DNA of 64,000 nucleotides from Oasisia sp. SBJ-2009 (Eukaryota; Annelida; Polychaeta; Sabellida; Siboglinidae): positions 19,838,989 to 19,902,988 of the forward strand of contig OZ024867.1 of assembly GCA_964017155.1 (NCBI GenBank). Direction: 5' to 3'. A model generated the notes under the pieces. The model was not told the origin of the DNA and searched no databases. It saw nothing but the letters and a program-made list of their open reading frames with translations. This document shows positions 9,351 through 20,948 of the stretch, one piece after another (position 1 is the first letter of the stretch; every line of letters begins with the position of its first letter). Both the position numbers and the translations under genes were made by a program.

Positions 9351-11335
9351 TTCTGTATTATACTTTATTTTACTCTGTACTATACTTTATTTTACTCTGT
9401 ACTGCTTACACCAGAGCCTTTGATACATAGAGTTTGGCCAATTGAAAACTTGAACGCCATTGTCGGTCTCGGCACCTGATAACCACGACATATTAAAAAT
9501 GTTATGCCTTGGCCTTGACCTTGTTCTGCTTGGATTGGAGATGCTTTATAATGTGTAATAAGTGCACACATGGATATGATGTGATATTGGACGGTTGGGC
9601 TTCAAGCTGAGAAACATTTGTAGGAAGTTTAGGGAAGTTTAATTATAACGGAAAGGATGGATTAGCAATTTTAAGTCAGTGCAGCCTCCAGGCTAGGACG
9701 GTAGTACGTTCGTTCTCCGACGGTGAATGATTAACGTGAACATGATATAAATCGAGAATGATATAACTAAACCTGTCTATCAGCTTATCTTCCATTGTTG
9801 TGTTCGCACTTTATCATTCCAACCATGACGCAATGTAATGTAGATGTTGCGGCTTTTTGGTATGAATCCGTCAAATTGCCGGTTATTGTACGTACTGTCA
9901 TGGTCATGGAGTGAGGAGGCTGTGTTTTGCTGGATGCTGCTATGTCCATTTTCGTGCCTCACCAGATATTTGAGAAACGCAAATGCAGTGCATAAAATTT
10001 CAGTGCGCCATAAACCGTGATGGTGTTGTAAACAACCGTGATATTTCCATTCGTCGAACGAAATTGCAAGCAGCTTTTTACACCACTTACCATAGGAATA
10101 TTATCGAATAGACTGCGTTATTATATTTTACACATAGGCATTCCAATAATTTAGCCGGAGGGCTGGAAGTTGAGCCCGAATGTTATTTTTGAAATGGAGA
10201 GGGGCAGATGGACGTCTAAGTCTAAGAAGAGTCTCAAGGTTTCAAGGCTAGTAAAGTTGGAGTTTCGGTTGAGCCAAAGCCTGACAAAGGCCCCCTGGAA
10301 CCAATGTCTGTTTTAAGGATATTTCGTGTGTAGCTTTAAGATGGTGGAGAATCAGCATATCATTATAAGGTATACACTGACAGATGATGTATGTTTGCTC
10401 TAATCAGCAGCTACCTCAGGAACAGGTCAAAGTAATAAAGCTGGATCCTCACTACAAGCCATTGTACAGAGACTTGTCCTACGATTACTAGACATTTATA
10501 AGTATATCATTTCTTTTAGGACACACATTCATCAATAAAAGTTGTATTCTTATAATATAACTGACTTGGGTGAATATCTGTGTATTCCAAAATTTAATAT
10601 GTCTAGTATGGAATGAATTGAATGAATGAATTACAGTTTTATCAATAACAACATCATAGTAATAGTATTGCTTTGTGAAACAGTGTTGTAAAGATAATAC
10701 AGTATAATACAATTTCATGGTTTGTGAGTTGCTTCTTCTGCTGAATGGACATAGCAGACGTCATGTTACTATTCCAATGGAAACACATAGGCTATCTAGT
10801 AACCGTAATAAGCTTTATAAGACGGAGTACAAAGTAACAGTAATTATTTGTTAACATTGCAATAACTATTCACAAGTACGAAGAAATGAACAACGGCGTG
10901 AGTCTTTTCTTAAATTGTTGCAAATTAAGTATTTGTGTTATTTCATTATCAATTTATGTTATGTCTAACATAACGATTTCGAATAATTTGCTAAACACAC
11001 TATCTAAACTAATTGAATGACTTGGTTCTTGAAGGAAGTTTTTACGGTTTCTTCAAGTCTTCAAGTGTTATACTGCTTAAAAGTGATATTTCATTATCCT
11101 GCAGTTGTGGTTAAAATAATGTGCGCTAAAATAATAAGTTAATAAAATAAATATGACAGTAGATAAATCCAGTTAACTGTACATTAAAACGATGAATAAA
11201 TTAATAAGATAAATATATATAAAAATCAGTTAATAAAATATTAGAATAAATAGATCAATAAAATTAATAGTTTTGCGAGTAATAAACATCAAATGCAATG
11301 GGATATGAAGTGAGCCTAAAGCCTAAGTCCACTGT
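9351..11335. other. No gene recognised
   Basis: Holds a short tandem duplication of TACTTTATTTTACTCTGTAC (about 9358-9405). A segment at about 10000-10040 (GTGCGCCATAAACCGTGATG) reappears at about 25988-26025. Two AT-rich stretches lie at 10500-10700 and 11100-11290. No exon is seen. Confidence 0.4.
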
Positions 11336-11578
11336 CCTGGTGCTGGCCACGGTGTACCCCGGTGAAAATGTCCCGATGCTCCGGAGTGATCTGTGAAGAT
11401 TTGGTTCATTTGTATAATTATTTCAGTCCCATATATACAGTGGTATTGCCGGTGTCGCCACAGTTTGAACCCCGGATCATCTCGATGTAGCCATGGTGTC
11501 ACATGGCCGTACACGGTGTCACCCCGGAGTGTCAAGAATATGCCACGGTGGCGCCCCGGTTTGGTGCCTGTTTATCAT

Positions 11579-11842
11579 GGTTCTCCCCGGTCTGGCCACG
11601 GTGCTCCCCAGTGTGGCCACGGTTCTCCCCAGTGTGGCCACGGTGCTCCCCGGTGTCGCCACGGTGCTCCCCAGTGTGGCCACGGTTCTCCCCGGTGTGG
11701 CCACAGTTCTCCCAGGTGTGGCCACGGTTCTCCCCGGTGTGGCCACAGTTCTCCCCGGTGTGGCCACGGTGCTCCCCGGTGTGGCCACGGTGCTCCCCGG
11801 TGTGGCCACGGTTCTCCCCGGTGTGGCCACGGTTCTCCCCGA
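11579..11842 (+). repeat. 21-bp minisatellite
   Basis: About 12-13 units of 21 bp, consensus GTGCTCCCCGGTGTGGCCAC plus G, with degenerate related words back to about 11336. Because 21 is a multiple of three, all frames read through (VLPGVAT, CGHGSPR, PVWPRFS). Those ORFs are not supported as genes. Confidence 0.95.
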
Positions 11843-11849
11843 TTTAGTC

Positions 11850-12690
11850 TCGGTCTGTCCCGGTCGTTTGGGACTGTATTCGGTTGTAATGTTTTATGTT
11901 TCCCATCAAGGCGGTGTAATTCGAATTGTATGGTTTCGAAGTGTGCCTGATTCCATGGGTGTGAACCATGTGACGTCTGATGTACCCATTACATACTATT
12001 TCCCATATGTGCACAATATGTATATGTACCAGGGGTTGAGTAGCGACTGGAGTAATATAGGTTTTTGTGTGTAAAAGTACGACATTAATGCTATGTTCCA
12101 TTCCCAAGGCAGTCTAGATGCCATAAGCAAATGCATATCTGGACAGCTAGAAGAGTTGGCAGGAATAGTGACGTTAGAATTATACACAGATCAGTTATAT
12201 ATAAAGGTGGAGGGGATTTAAGAATGTATGATCATGGTTTCATTTATATAGATATTTGTTATTAATATGTAGCATAGAGTAACTAAGAAATTAGATCAAC
12301 CGTAACATATTACTATTCGTTTTATATTTATTCTCTAACCTCTGTTGTGAATGTTTGTGCTATTTACACAAATATTTCCACTCCCTTGGAAGAAAGATTC
12401 AAATTGACTGAAATATAATTCTCAAAACATTTAATAAATGGCAAACGTTAACTTGTAGATACAAAAAAGATTATTAAACGCATACCATAGTGCCACACTG
12501 CTGTGTAATACAACCTTAGTAGCACGAAGCAACATACATATGCACTGAAAAAACGATTCATACTTACACGTTCGTGCATATGGACAGTTTCACAAGTTGT
12601 CGGCAGATGGTTTAAGCCAAGTTAATAAAATCGATATTCATAATCTGTGCCATCACTGTCGCATTCACAATGTCTTTTACTTTAGATGCG
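11850..12690. other. No gene recognised
   Basis: Unique AT-rich sequence without recognisable features. Confidence 0.4.
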
Positions 12691-13490
12691 TTCACCATCT
12701 CGTTCTTTTCTTCATATCTTTCTCTTCACCAACATTCATAATCTATCTCTCTACCTCATTCTTTGGTTCTCTCTCTCTCCTATGTATCTCTCTCCCCTCT
12801 CTCTTCAGCCACGTTAACTGTCACTCTTCAGACATGTAAACCATCCTCGTCTCTTTATCTCGCTCACTCTCTCGCTCTAATCAGCCACCCTCACCCACTT
12901 TACTCTCTTCTGTTTTGGATGCAACCTCTCTGTCTTTCTCTCTCCCTCTCTCTTTCTTCACCACGTTAACAGTCACTTTTCAAACATGTACACTATCCCT
13001 CTCTCTCTCTCACGTTTTCTCTTCTCTCCCTGCATCCAAGCTCACCTCCTTTATCTCCTCTCTCGCTCTCTTTCTTTCTCTATCTCTCTCCCACCACCTC
13101 TCTCTCTCTCTTCAGCCATACTCACCCATTTTACTATCTTCTGTTGTGGACGCCACCTCTCTCCCTTTCTCTCATTCCCCCTTTCTCTCACTCCCGCTTT
13201 CTCTCTTCAGCCACACACACACACTTTACTCTCTTCTGTTGGGGATACGGCCTTTCTCTGTCTATCTTCAGCTACGTTAACCGTCACTCATCAGAAACAT
13301 ACAATACCCCAATATCTCCTTCTCTCTCACTCTTCCTCCCTCCCTCCCCCCCTCTCTCTCTCTCACTGTTTTGCTCCTTCTCTCTTCAACCATGCTCACC
13401 CAATTTACTCGCTTTTGTTGTGGACACCACCTATCTCTGTCTCTCTCTCTCTCTCTCTCCATCTCTGTTTTATGTGCACCCAACCAATCG
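12690..13490. repeat. CT-rich degenerate satellite
   Basis: (CT)n tracts alternate with conserved islands. One island has ACGTTAAC(T/C/A)GTCACT and ACATGTA words (about 12813, 12963, 13275). The other has CACCCATTTTACT and TCTTCTGTTGTGGA words (about 12893, 13125, 13225, 13395). This is an irregular tandem array with a complex unit and not a pure microsatellite. Confidence 0.8.
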
Positions 13491-13601
13491 TGATATGATG
13501 GATAGAAATCTCCAGTTTTTCCAGTCTTCAGCATATGCTATGCTATATCCTCAACAAGAGTTATAATTGTTGTACTTAACTTGAAGACCTGGTAGAACTG
13601 A

Positions 13602-13686
<85 letters not shown>

Positions 13687-13706
13687 CATATATATATATA
13701 TATACA
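13602..13706. repeat. (TA)n microsatellite
   Basis: About 50 TA dinucleotides with TACATA interruptions at the right end. Confidence 0.98.
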
Positions 13707-13744
13707 TGTATTATAATTATATAAGTAGTTTAATGCATTTAAAA

Positions 13745-14245
13745 AATATCACAAAACCAGCTAAACTTATGAAATGGAATCAATGTTTGTGCACACAACA
13801 TGTAGTGTTTGCATAAGGAACACCAGCAGGGTATGAACCTGCCACACACAACACTGAACCGATATTACCCTAAACTGTGCAAGTGAACAAAATGGTTTAG
13901 AGAAACATTTGACAGTGCTTTTGCGTTAAAACACAGTATTCTAAATGCAATCATTCACAACTGTATTGTTAGAAAATGAATAGACATGGTCTGATAGGAA
14001 GACATAATTAACAGTACAAGATCTGTAAAAGCATGCACACACTGATTGTTCAGACTGCTAATTGTGTTTTTGTGCACTTCATATCGCGGCACTAAGGCTG
14101 CCCAACAGCCAATTTCAAAGAATGTTTTTGCCAGAAAAATCACAAAACGAGTATAATTGTGTCCTACAAGCATGAATGTTTAGTGACGGTTATTAAACCA
14201 GAAAATGTTGCATCGTCTAACAATATCCAACATATTTTCAAGATC
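13745..14245 (+). repeat. Dispersed repeat C, copy 2
   Basis: Homologous to 8925-9350, slightly longer through small insertions. It has no intact reading frame. Confidence 0.85.
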
Positions 14246-15122
14246 GTTATCTTCAATAAATTTTCGTTAGGTGTGGGAGTGTGTGTATATGCAGTCTATT
14301 TGTCTATGTGTGTCTAATAATTATGAATGTATGCACAATCCTACGTTTTATATAATAAAAAGGAAAATGTGTAAGTTCAAGATATGTTCGATAATGTCAT
14401 AATTTTTTAATAGTTGTTTTATTGATGCAGGTACTTTATCACGTGTTGTGTACATGTATGAAAGTGTGGTGATGTATGTACGCGATTATACTGATTGGGT
14501 AGTAGTATTTCTATTTACTATGTTTCTTAAGTATTCAGAAAAATATTAATTTAACATGACTGAATATATCATGGAAAAGAGTATAACCAAAGGTTATAGT
14601 ACATAACATATACATGTATAAATAAACGCAAACAAATGTTAACAAGTATCTTAACATTGAATGATCGCAGTTATTTATACATACATTGAACGTATTATTG
14701 TTAACATATCATAGTTGCATTTATTTAGTTATTGACGATTAAAGACATAGCAGTATGTTTAAATAGTAAAAATGAGCTATTTACTATGAGTAAAATAGTT
14801 ATGATTTAATGCATGCTATTAACTCTTTCACAATTTAAAATAGTTCCAGCATTTGTGTAACTTTCAATAATATAGTTTTCCGTACGTGCCAAAAATTAAC
14901 TAAAGCTTGTGAAGCTGAGATGTTGTGTACGATTAAAACCAAAAAAATGTGTTTTAAAGAAAGTTAAACATGCCTTGAATTTAGTTAAATTAATATTTTT
15001 CTTAATACCTTAAAAATAACAGTCAATGTCAATGTCACACATTTACTGTTTTAAAGAAAAACTTTGAAAAAGAAAAAAAGAGGGAATGAGGAAGTGGGAG
15101 ACACTGGGTACTTAGCCTGTAG
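14246..15122. other. No gene recognised
   Basis: Very AT-rich unique sequence; nothing recognisable. Confidence 0.4.
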
Positions 15123-15437
15123 TACAATCTAATGTAACTAGTTCGGCCAGAGATACCTCATCGGTTGCTCCTCATAACGTTCCCTGGCACGGTTGGTCAC
15201 AATCCTTACTCCCTCACAACTGACCGACTTCCGCCGGAAGTGTTCCTATGGGAGGGAAATTACCTGGCCCAAACCCCGGTTCGCCACACCGGTTGTGACC
15301 TCCATAGGATGAGCGTCACTGGTAACCCCTTCCGCCACGTGCGGTCGGAACACTCAGTTGCAATGAAGGTAGCCATTTTATTTGCTTATAAAGCAATGTC
15401 TAGCCTTAGCTGGCGAAATTGTGGTGTCAACTTATAA
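15123..15437 (+). other. GC-richer segment of unknown nature
   Basis: A 300-bp island of higher GC in AT-rich flanks, with an open frame of 90 codons from 15165. It includes inverted words such as ACCCCGGTTCGCCACACCGG. It has no recognisable domain and no second copy in the window. It may be a fragment of a mobile element. Confidence 0.25.
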
Positions 15438-17043
15438 GACACGTAAGCTAATATATATGACGTTATTTATGTTGTAGCATTACATTAAAATTTCGCTTAT
15501 ATGTCATGCTATATCATATGATACATCAAACATGTTAACATGCATAACTATAATTATTAATGTTGACTTATGCAGATTCATGGTTCGGAAGCGGAAGTTG
15601 GGCAACAATATGGCGCACACCTCGCCGACGTGTTCTCCTTCATAAAATTAAACAAGGCATTATTTGTATGCGCGGATAAATAATACAGTACATCCGAAAG
15701 TGAATAATATAACTCGCATTGGTATATGAGAATTCATGATTTAAGATAATAAACCAAGGTGGATTAAAACCTATTAGTTATTTGTTATTTAATTAATAAA
15801 TACAATGCTTACCTACGATTTATATCGACGCAAATCAGCAAGCGGATCCATTCATTACATATCAAATATGTTGACAAATAATGTTTTGATTAATGAGAAA
15901 TGGATTATCTGTGTAATTATATTCACAGTAGAACGACGCTAATTTAACAGTTATGCATAATGGTGATAATGTTTGTCTTCCGTAATGCCTTGCAGGTTTA
16001 GCTATGCTAGTTAGCAATACAGAATGTCGACACTGTACCACATGGCAATATATGTAGTGTACTACCAACAGTACTTGCATGCCTTTCTAAATATCACAAC
16101 CACATTACACACACATAGCCTACCTTAAAGCAATTGTCTGTAGCAATCGTCGCTCTTTTTTGGCGTCTAGTTGTATATCCCAATGTCTGATGACTGCCAA
16201 ACTGCAACATGTGCAGCTCATTCGAGACCAACTGTCAAACCACGTAGAGCGTCAAATGTGTATTGTTTGCCGAATAGCATGCGATACGCTGCACCCGACC
16301 ACACACGAAACATCCATAAACACGTGAGGTTGGTCTGTACTGAAAACCGGGAGAACTGCATTTCGACTACAACTGCATTTCGACAAATCCATGCTTTCGA
16401 TCGAACGCTTAAGTCATTTGTTTGTAGCAGCTCTCATGTTCAACGCGAAAGAGGCTGCTAATTATACGTTGTCAATCAGTGCATTCTTGCGCGGGACCAA
16501 GAGCATACCATTGTCGGAGGCCGCACGTCAGTCTAAGAATGTCCACGGCAGTGAAGCATTGCATTGTCTGTGTTAAACTGACAATGAAACATGACAGGTA
16601 TTACACACGGACAAAACAAGTTTGCCTTGAATAGCACAAGTAGCTTCGCTCTTCTTGTCGAATGTGCAATTACCCATGCCCGTACCGAACTGCGGCTTAA
16701 ATAGAATGACGGGAGGGTTGAAAAGGATTGGTGGATGAACGTGTGGAGGAAGAGGGGTGTAGAGGGACAGTGAGAGGGAAATAGTAGAGGATAAAGAAAG
16801 TGAGGGAATGGGAGAAGGAGAGGGCGAGGGGCCGCCAAGCAGGGAGGAAGGGAGAAAATGTTGAGTATTTTTAAAGGAAGGGATGGAGAGAGGCAAATCA
16901 GAAGGGAGACAGATAAAGTGAGACAACCTCACAAACTTGTTCACTCTGACACATTGTGTATCAGAATGAAAAAGGATTGCAGCGCTACTCATTTGTGTAT
17001 TTCATTAATCTATTTGGTAAAAATGGACACTGGACGGTTTAAA
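15438..17043. other. No gene recognised; one promoter-like patch
   Basis: At 15590-15635 the sequence GGAAGCGGAAGTTGGGC followed by AATATGGCGC resembles clustered ETS and YY1 sites in a CpG-bearing patch. No exon follows convincingly. The segment at 16690-16870 is purine-rich. The small ORFs at 16171-16576 have no recognisable domain. Confidence 0.3.
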
Positions 17044-17400
17044 TAATAATAATAAAGGTCTTATATAGCGCGAATTCCCGCATAGTGGATCGATGCACTG
17101 CACAAGAAATATGCTGAATCTATATTAATAACTAGAAATGTAAATTATATAAATTAATATAAGTCATTAATTGTTTTGGTTTTAAGATTTACTAGTAAAC
17201 CCCTTTGTATGTAAATTATATAAATTAATTTAAAATAATAAATTAAGCACTGCTTTTAAGATGCATAGTACTAAAACTTGGTATGTTAATTATATATATA
17301 TCAAATTAAAATTAAAACCTTTACTAAAACTGTGTACGTAAATATATATTTATATAAATCTATAAATTAATCTAAAACATAAACACTGATTGAAACGTGT
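17044..17400 (-). mobile_element. Dispersed repeat D, copy 1 (retroposon tail side)
   Basis: On the plus strand it reads (AAT)n, then TCTTATATAGCGCGAATTCC, CGCATAGTGGATCGATGCAC and TGCACAAGAAA, then AT-rich sequence. On the minus strand this becomes a body ending GAATTCGCGCTATATAAGA followed by (TTA)n, the usual layout of a retroposon 3' end. The second copy is at 57441-57702. Confidence 0.7.
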
Positions 17401-18435
17401 ATGACACTAAAAAGAAATTCTAAAGCATTTTCCGTCATTTCAAAACAATTTGAATTAATTGAAATGTTTAATAAAAAGATATGTCTTTAAACACTTTCTA
17501 AACATACACAAAGTCCCGGATGCAGGAATGTTCACAGGTAATTCAATTCACAGTCGAGGTGCTGCTGCGCCAAATCACCAATACACTTCTTTATAATGGT
17601 ATTCTATATACGGGATTAGATAGATGTGTGATATTAGCACTAACAAACGTTATTCTGATGATGCAGTGAGGGGGTGGAGGGAGGGAAGGAGAGGGATGAA
17701 GGAAGGAGAGGGAGAGAGGGGAGACTGAGGGGGGAGATCAACGGGAGAAAAAAGAAAGCGTGCTTTTATGTGTAAGAGATTGTGTTGTATGGATGGATAG
17801 GTATATAGTCATCGTCACATTTCTTTTTGTATTAATTGGCACCCTCCTTCCGATGAAGACTTTATTATTATCGTAGACATTACCGATAAAATCAAGTTTC
17901 CTACTGCTTTTAGAGCAAAAATATATCATATTTAAAGATAACTTCCAACAATCATCAAATGCGTGGGCAGCATTATCACGTCACGTAACCTCTTGCCTAT
18001 CACCCGTGTGTCCATAAATGAGGGGGTCAGTTTGATATAGCAGATGTGATGCCGCCCATACGTTACCATTATAAATACTGTTGGCAAAGGTTATGCTTGA
18101 CGAAAGTCACGTGCAGCAATTGATTGTCACGTACACAAACCGCAACGTAACGGTTTAGTAAATTTATTTGGGTTTTATCTATTTTAATAAACCATTACTA
18201 ATTCAAAAACGTAAAAGCAAGATATTTAAAATATTTTAGAATCGCATAATGTTTCAGTCTGCGTCTGATCTAACACTAGATCGAAAGAATCATAGACCTC
18301 TATTCCAAAGAGTTATACAGACACATGAAAAAGCACCTACTCACAATATGTTTATTTACTATTGGGGTAAAATGTCAAACAAAACCAGATAATCGATGCT
18401 GGGTAGGTTTTCTAATAAGAGTAAGCAATGCATGT
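17401..18435. other. No gene recognised
   Basis: Contains a purine-rich tract at about 17665-17760 (GAGGGAGGGAAGGAGAGGG-like). Otherwise unique AT-rich sequence. Confidence 0.4.
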
Positions 18436-18439
18436 AAAT

Positions 18440-18731
18440 ACGACACACACGCGCGCGCGCACGCACGGTCGCACGCACACACCCACACGCATACACCCAT
18501 GCACACACACGCATATACACACATGCGCGCGCGCGCGCGCACACACACATCCACACCCACCCACATCCCCGGACACCCGTGCACACGCTCACGTGCACGC
18601 ACACGCAAACACACACCCACACGCATACACCCATGCACACACACACCCACATACACACACGCGCGCGCACACACGCCCACATACACACACCCCGGACACC
18701 CGTGCACACGCGCACGCACACGCACGCACGC

Positions 18732-18775
<44 letters not shown>
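18440..18775. repeat. CA/CG-rich compound microsatellite
   Basis: CACACA, CGCGCG and CACCCA words in an array of about 335 bp. The segment CACACCCACACGCATACACC recurs about 130 bp apart. ORFs of up to 172 codons that cross it are artefacts. Confidence 0.97.
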
Positions 18776-18777
<2 letters not shown>

Positions 18778-19161
18778 GTGGAAGGTAATGTAAGCTTTAT
18801 GAAACTTGTCACAGCCGGGCAATTCTTACAGTTTATCGTGTAGGCTTTTTTGGAAAGTTAAACAGGCATTGGTGAAGTGCGAGTAGGGATGCTGGCGGTG
18901 GCGGTGGCTGAGCGAGTTGGAAGATGAACGACAAATAAAATTACTGAACACCTCCAAGAGAGACGGGAAGTTCACAGAGGAATAAAGAACGGGGCTAAGT
19001 GTCCGAATATAGAAAAGAAAGGGAGATGTGCATGATCCGGGAAAACATTGAGGCACTACTTTGCGAAGCCGTATGTTGAAGTCGCTGGAGAGAATCTGGA
19101 TTGCAGAATAAGAGCAATAGTGTATGGGTAAATCGGTGAAGAACAGCTGGAGTTTAGATAA
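18776..19161. other. No gene recognised
   Basis: Unique sequence with no recognisable feature. Confidence 0.4.
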
Positions 19162-19412
19162 GGATTGCTCAAAGCGCTTTACACTTTACTTCCCTGGCAG
19201 TCCTATTCAATCAGACACCATCTCTGGGAAGCATGCAGCCATGTGCTGCAAATAATGCGTGAAGGCTACTCGCACACGTATCAATCACTTGTCTATTGCC
19301 AGGTATTCATTTATACAGCTGAGTGAACGGGAGCAATGTAGAATGAAATAAATTGCCCAAGGTTTTAACACCGCAGCATAAGATTCGAACCGGGGTCCTC
19401 TTAGTTGAACCT
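19162..19412 (-). mobile_element. tRNA-derived SINE, family A, copy 2
   Basis: Matches the copy at 7582-7888. On the minus strand the B-box region reads GAACTAAGAGGACCCCGGTT, followed by the conserved CTTGGGCAATTTATTTC body and the CAGGGAAGTAAAGTGTAAAG end. The A-box end is truncated where LINE sequence begins at about 19413. Confidence 0.85.
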
Positions 19413-19424
19413 GATGGTGAAAAA

Positions 19425-19830
19425 CGGACTAGTGATTTCCCCCCAAAAATACGGCGTTTATACAGGTATAAAAGAAGCCGATAAAAAGACTTCGGTGAAA
19501 ATTATTTCTAATTTCGAAAAATGTGTGCACTATATAGCAGGATGGAATTATCATTTAGGGGGAAAGCATCACCATGCAATCTGTGCTTTGCAGCTCCATT
19601 TGGCACATACGGAGTCTTAACTCAGTACCAAACAAGGTGGTGAAAAATTGGCATTTCCATTTCTTTGGAACAATAAACCATAAGCTTTGAAAAGAAAATC
19701 ACTACTAAACACATTTGCGGACGGAGGTCTTAATATTGCAGATCTTAGAACTAAAATAGAATCTCCATTTGTCAAAAAAGTTCTGCAATTAATTAAGAGC
19801 ATAACGCCAGGTGGACCTTCTTAGCAGTGT
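19425..19830 (+). pseudogene. Decayed L1/Tx1-like LINE reverse-transcriptase C-terminal fragment
   Basis: Across two frames the translation gives blocks typical of the region after the L1-clade reverse-transcriptase palm. One is WNYHLGGKHHHAICALQLHL-like (19550-19610). A later one has FLWNNKP, then KRKSLLNTFADGGLNIADLR and FVKKVLQLI (19650-19800). The frame changes between them and a stop interrupts the second, so the copy is dead. It abuts SINE A copy 2. The clade assignment is by motif resemblance only. Confidence 0.65.
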
Positions 19831-20340
19831 ATTGGCTGGGTATTCACCTCAAAGAGCATCTAGTTCTATTCCGTCTTTACCCATCTTAAATGTCATGGTG
19901 CTGGTTCACGTCCGTGTGGGTAATCTATTTGTCATTTGAAGAGACAAGCCATCAATCGATGCCATTTTGACGACTTTCAATGTTATTAGTAAGATCATTT
20001 CTTTCCAATTAAACCATTACTTGGAACTGTATCAGCTTAGAACATGTTCAATGCGATTCTTTGTAGTTTGACTTGCTCAGCGCAACATATTTGCCATATC
20101 CCATAATCGTTCGACGGACAGCCACGCGTGCTCGGACACCCAGTCGCTGCCACGCCCCACGAACGTCGCCCGGCACAAAATTACGCAACAGGTACGGGAG
20201 CGGCAGCGACCGGTGTCGCTTCGATCAGCGCAGCAACTTGGCTCTTGTTTCGGCCGGCCGCATCTATTCACACCTCGAAGTGCTGACCCAGGGATTATCA
20301 TCGGGCAACAGGATCGTGTTTACAAACACGCCAAACGCTG
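19831..20340. other. Unassigned; GC-rich patch at 20110-20300
   Basis: The patch is CpG-rich (CACGCGTGCTCGGACACCC and similar) in AT-rich flanks and is followed directly by a TA array. It has open frames but no domain I recognise. It could be a mobile-element fragment. Confidence 0.25.
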
Positions 20341-20355
20341 ATATAGCCATGTGTA

Positions 20356-20948
<593 letters not shown>

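Noticed and set aside
11393..12074. ORFs of 103-193 codons over the 21-bp array
   Set aside because: Frame openness follows from the 21-bp unit; the same stretch is open in several frames.
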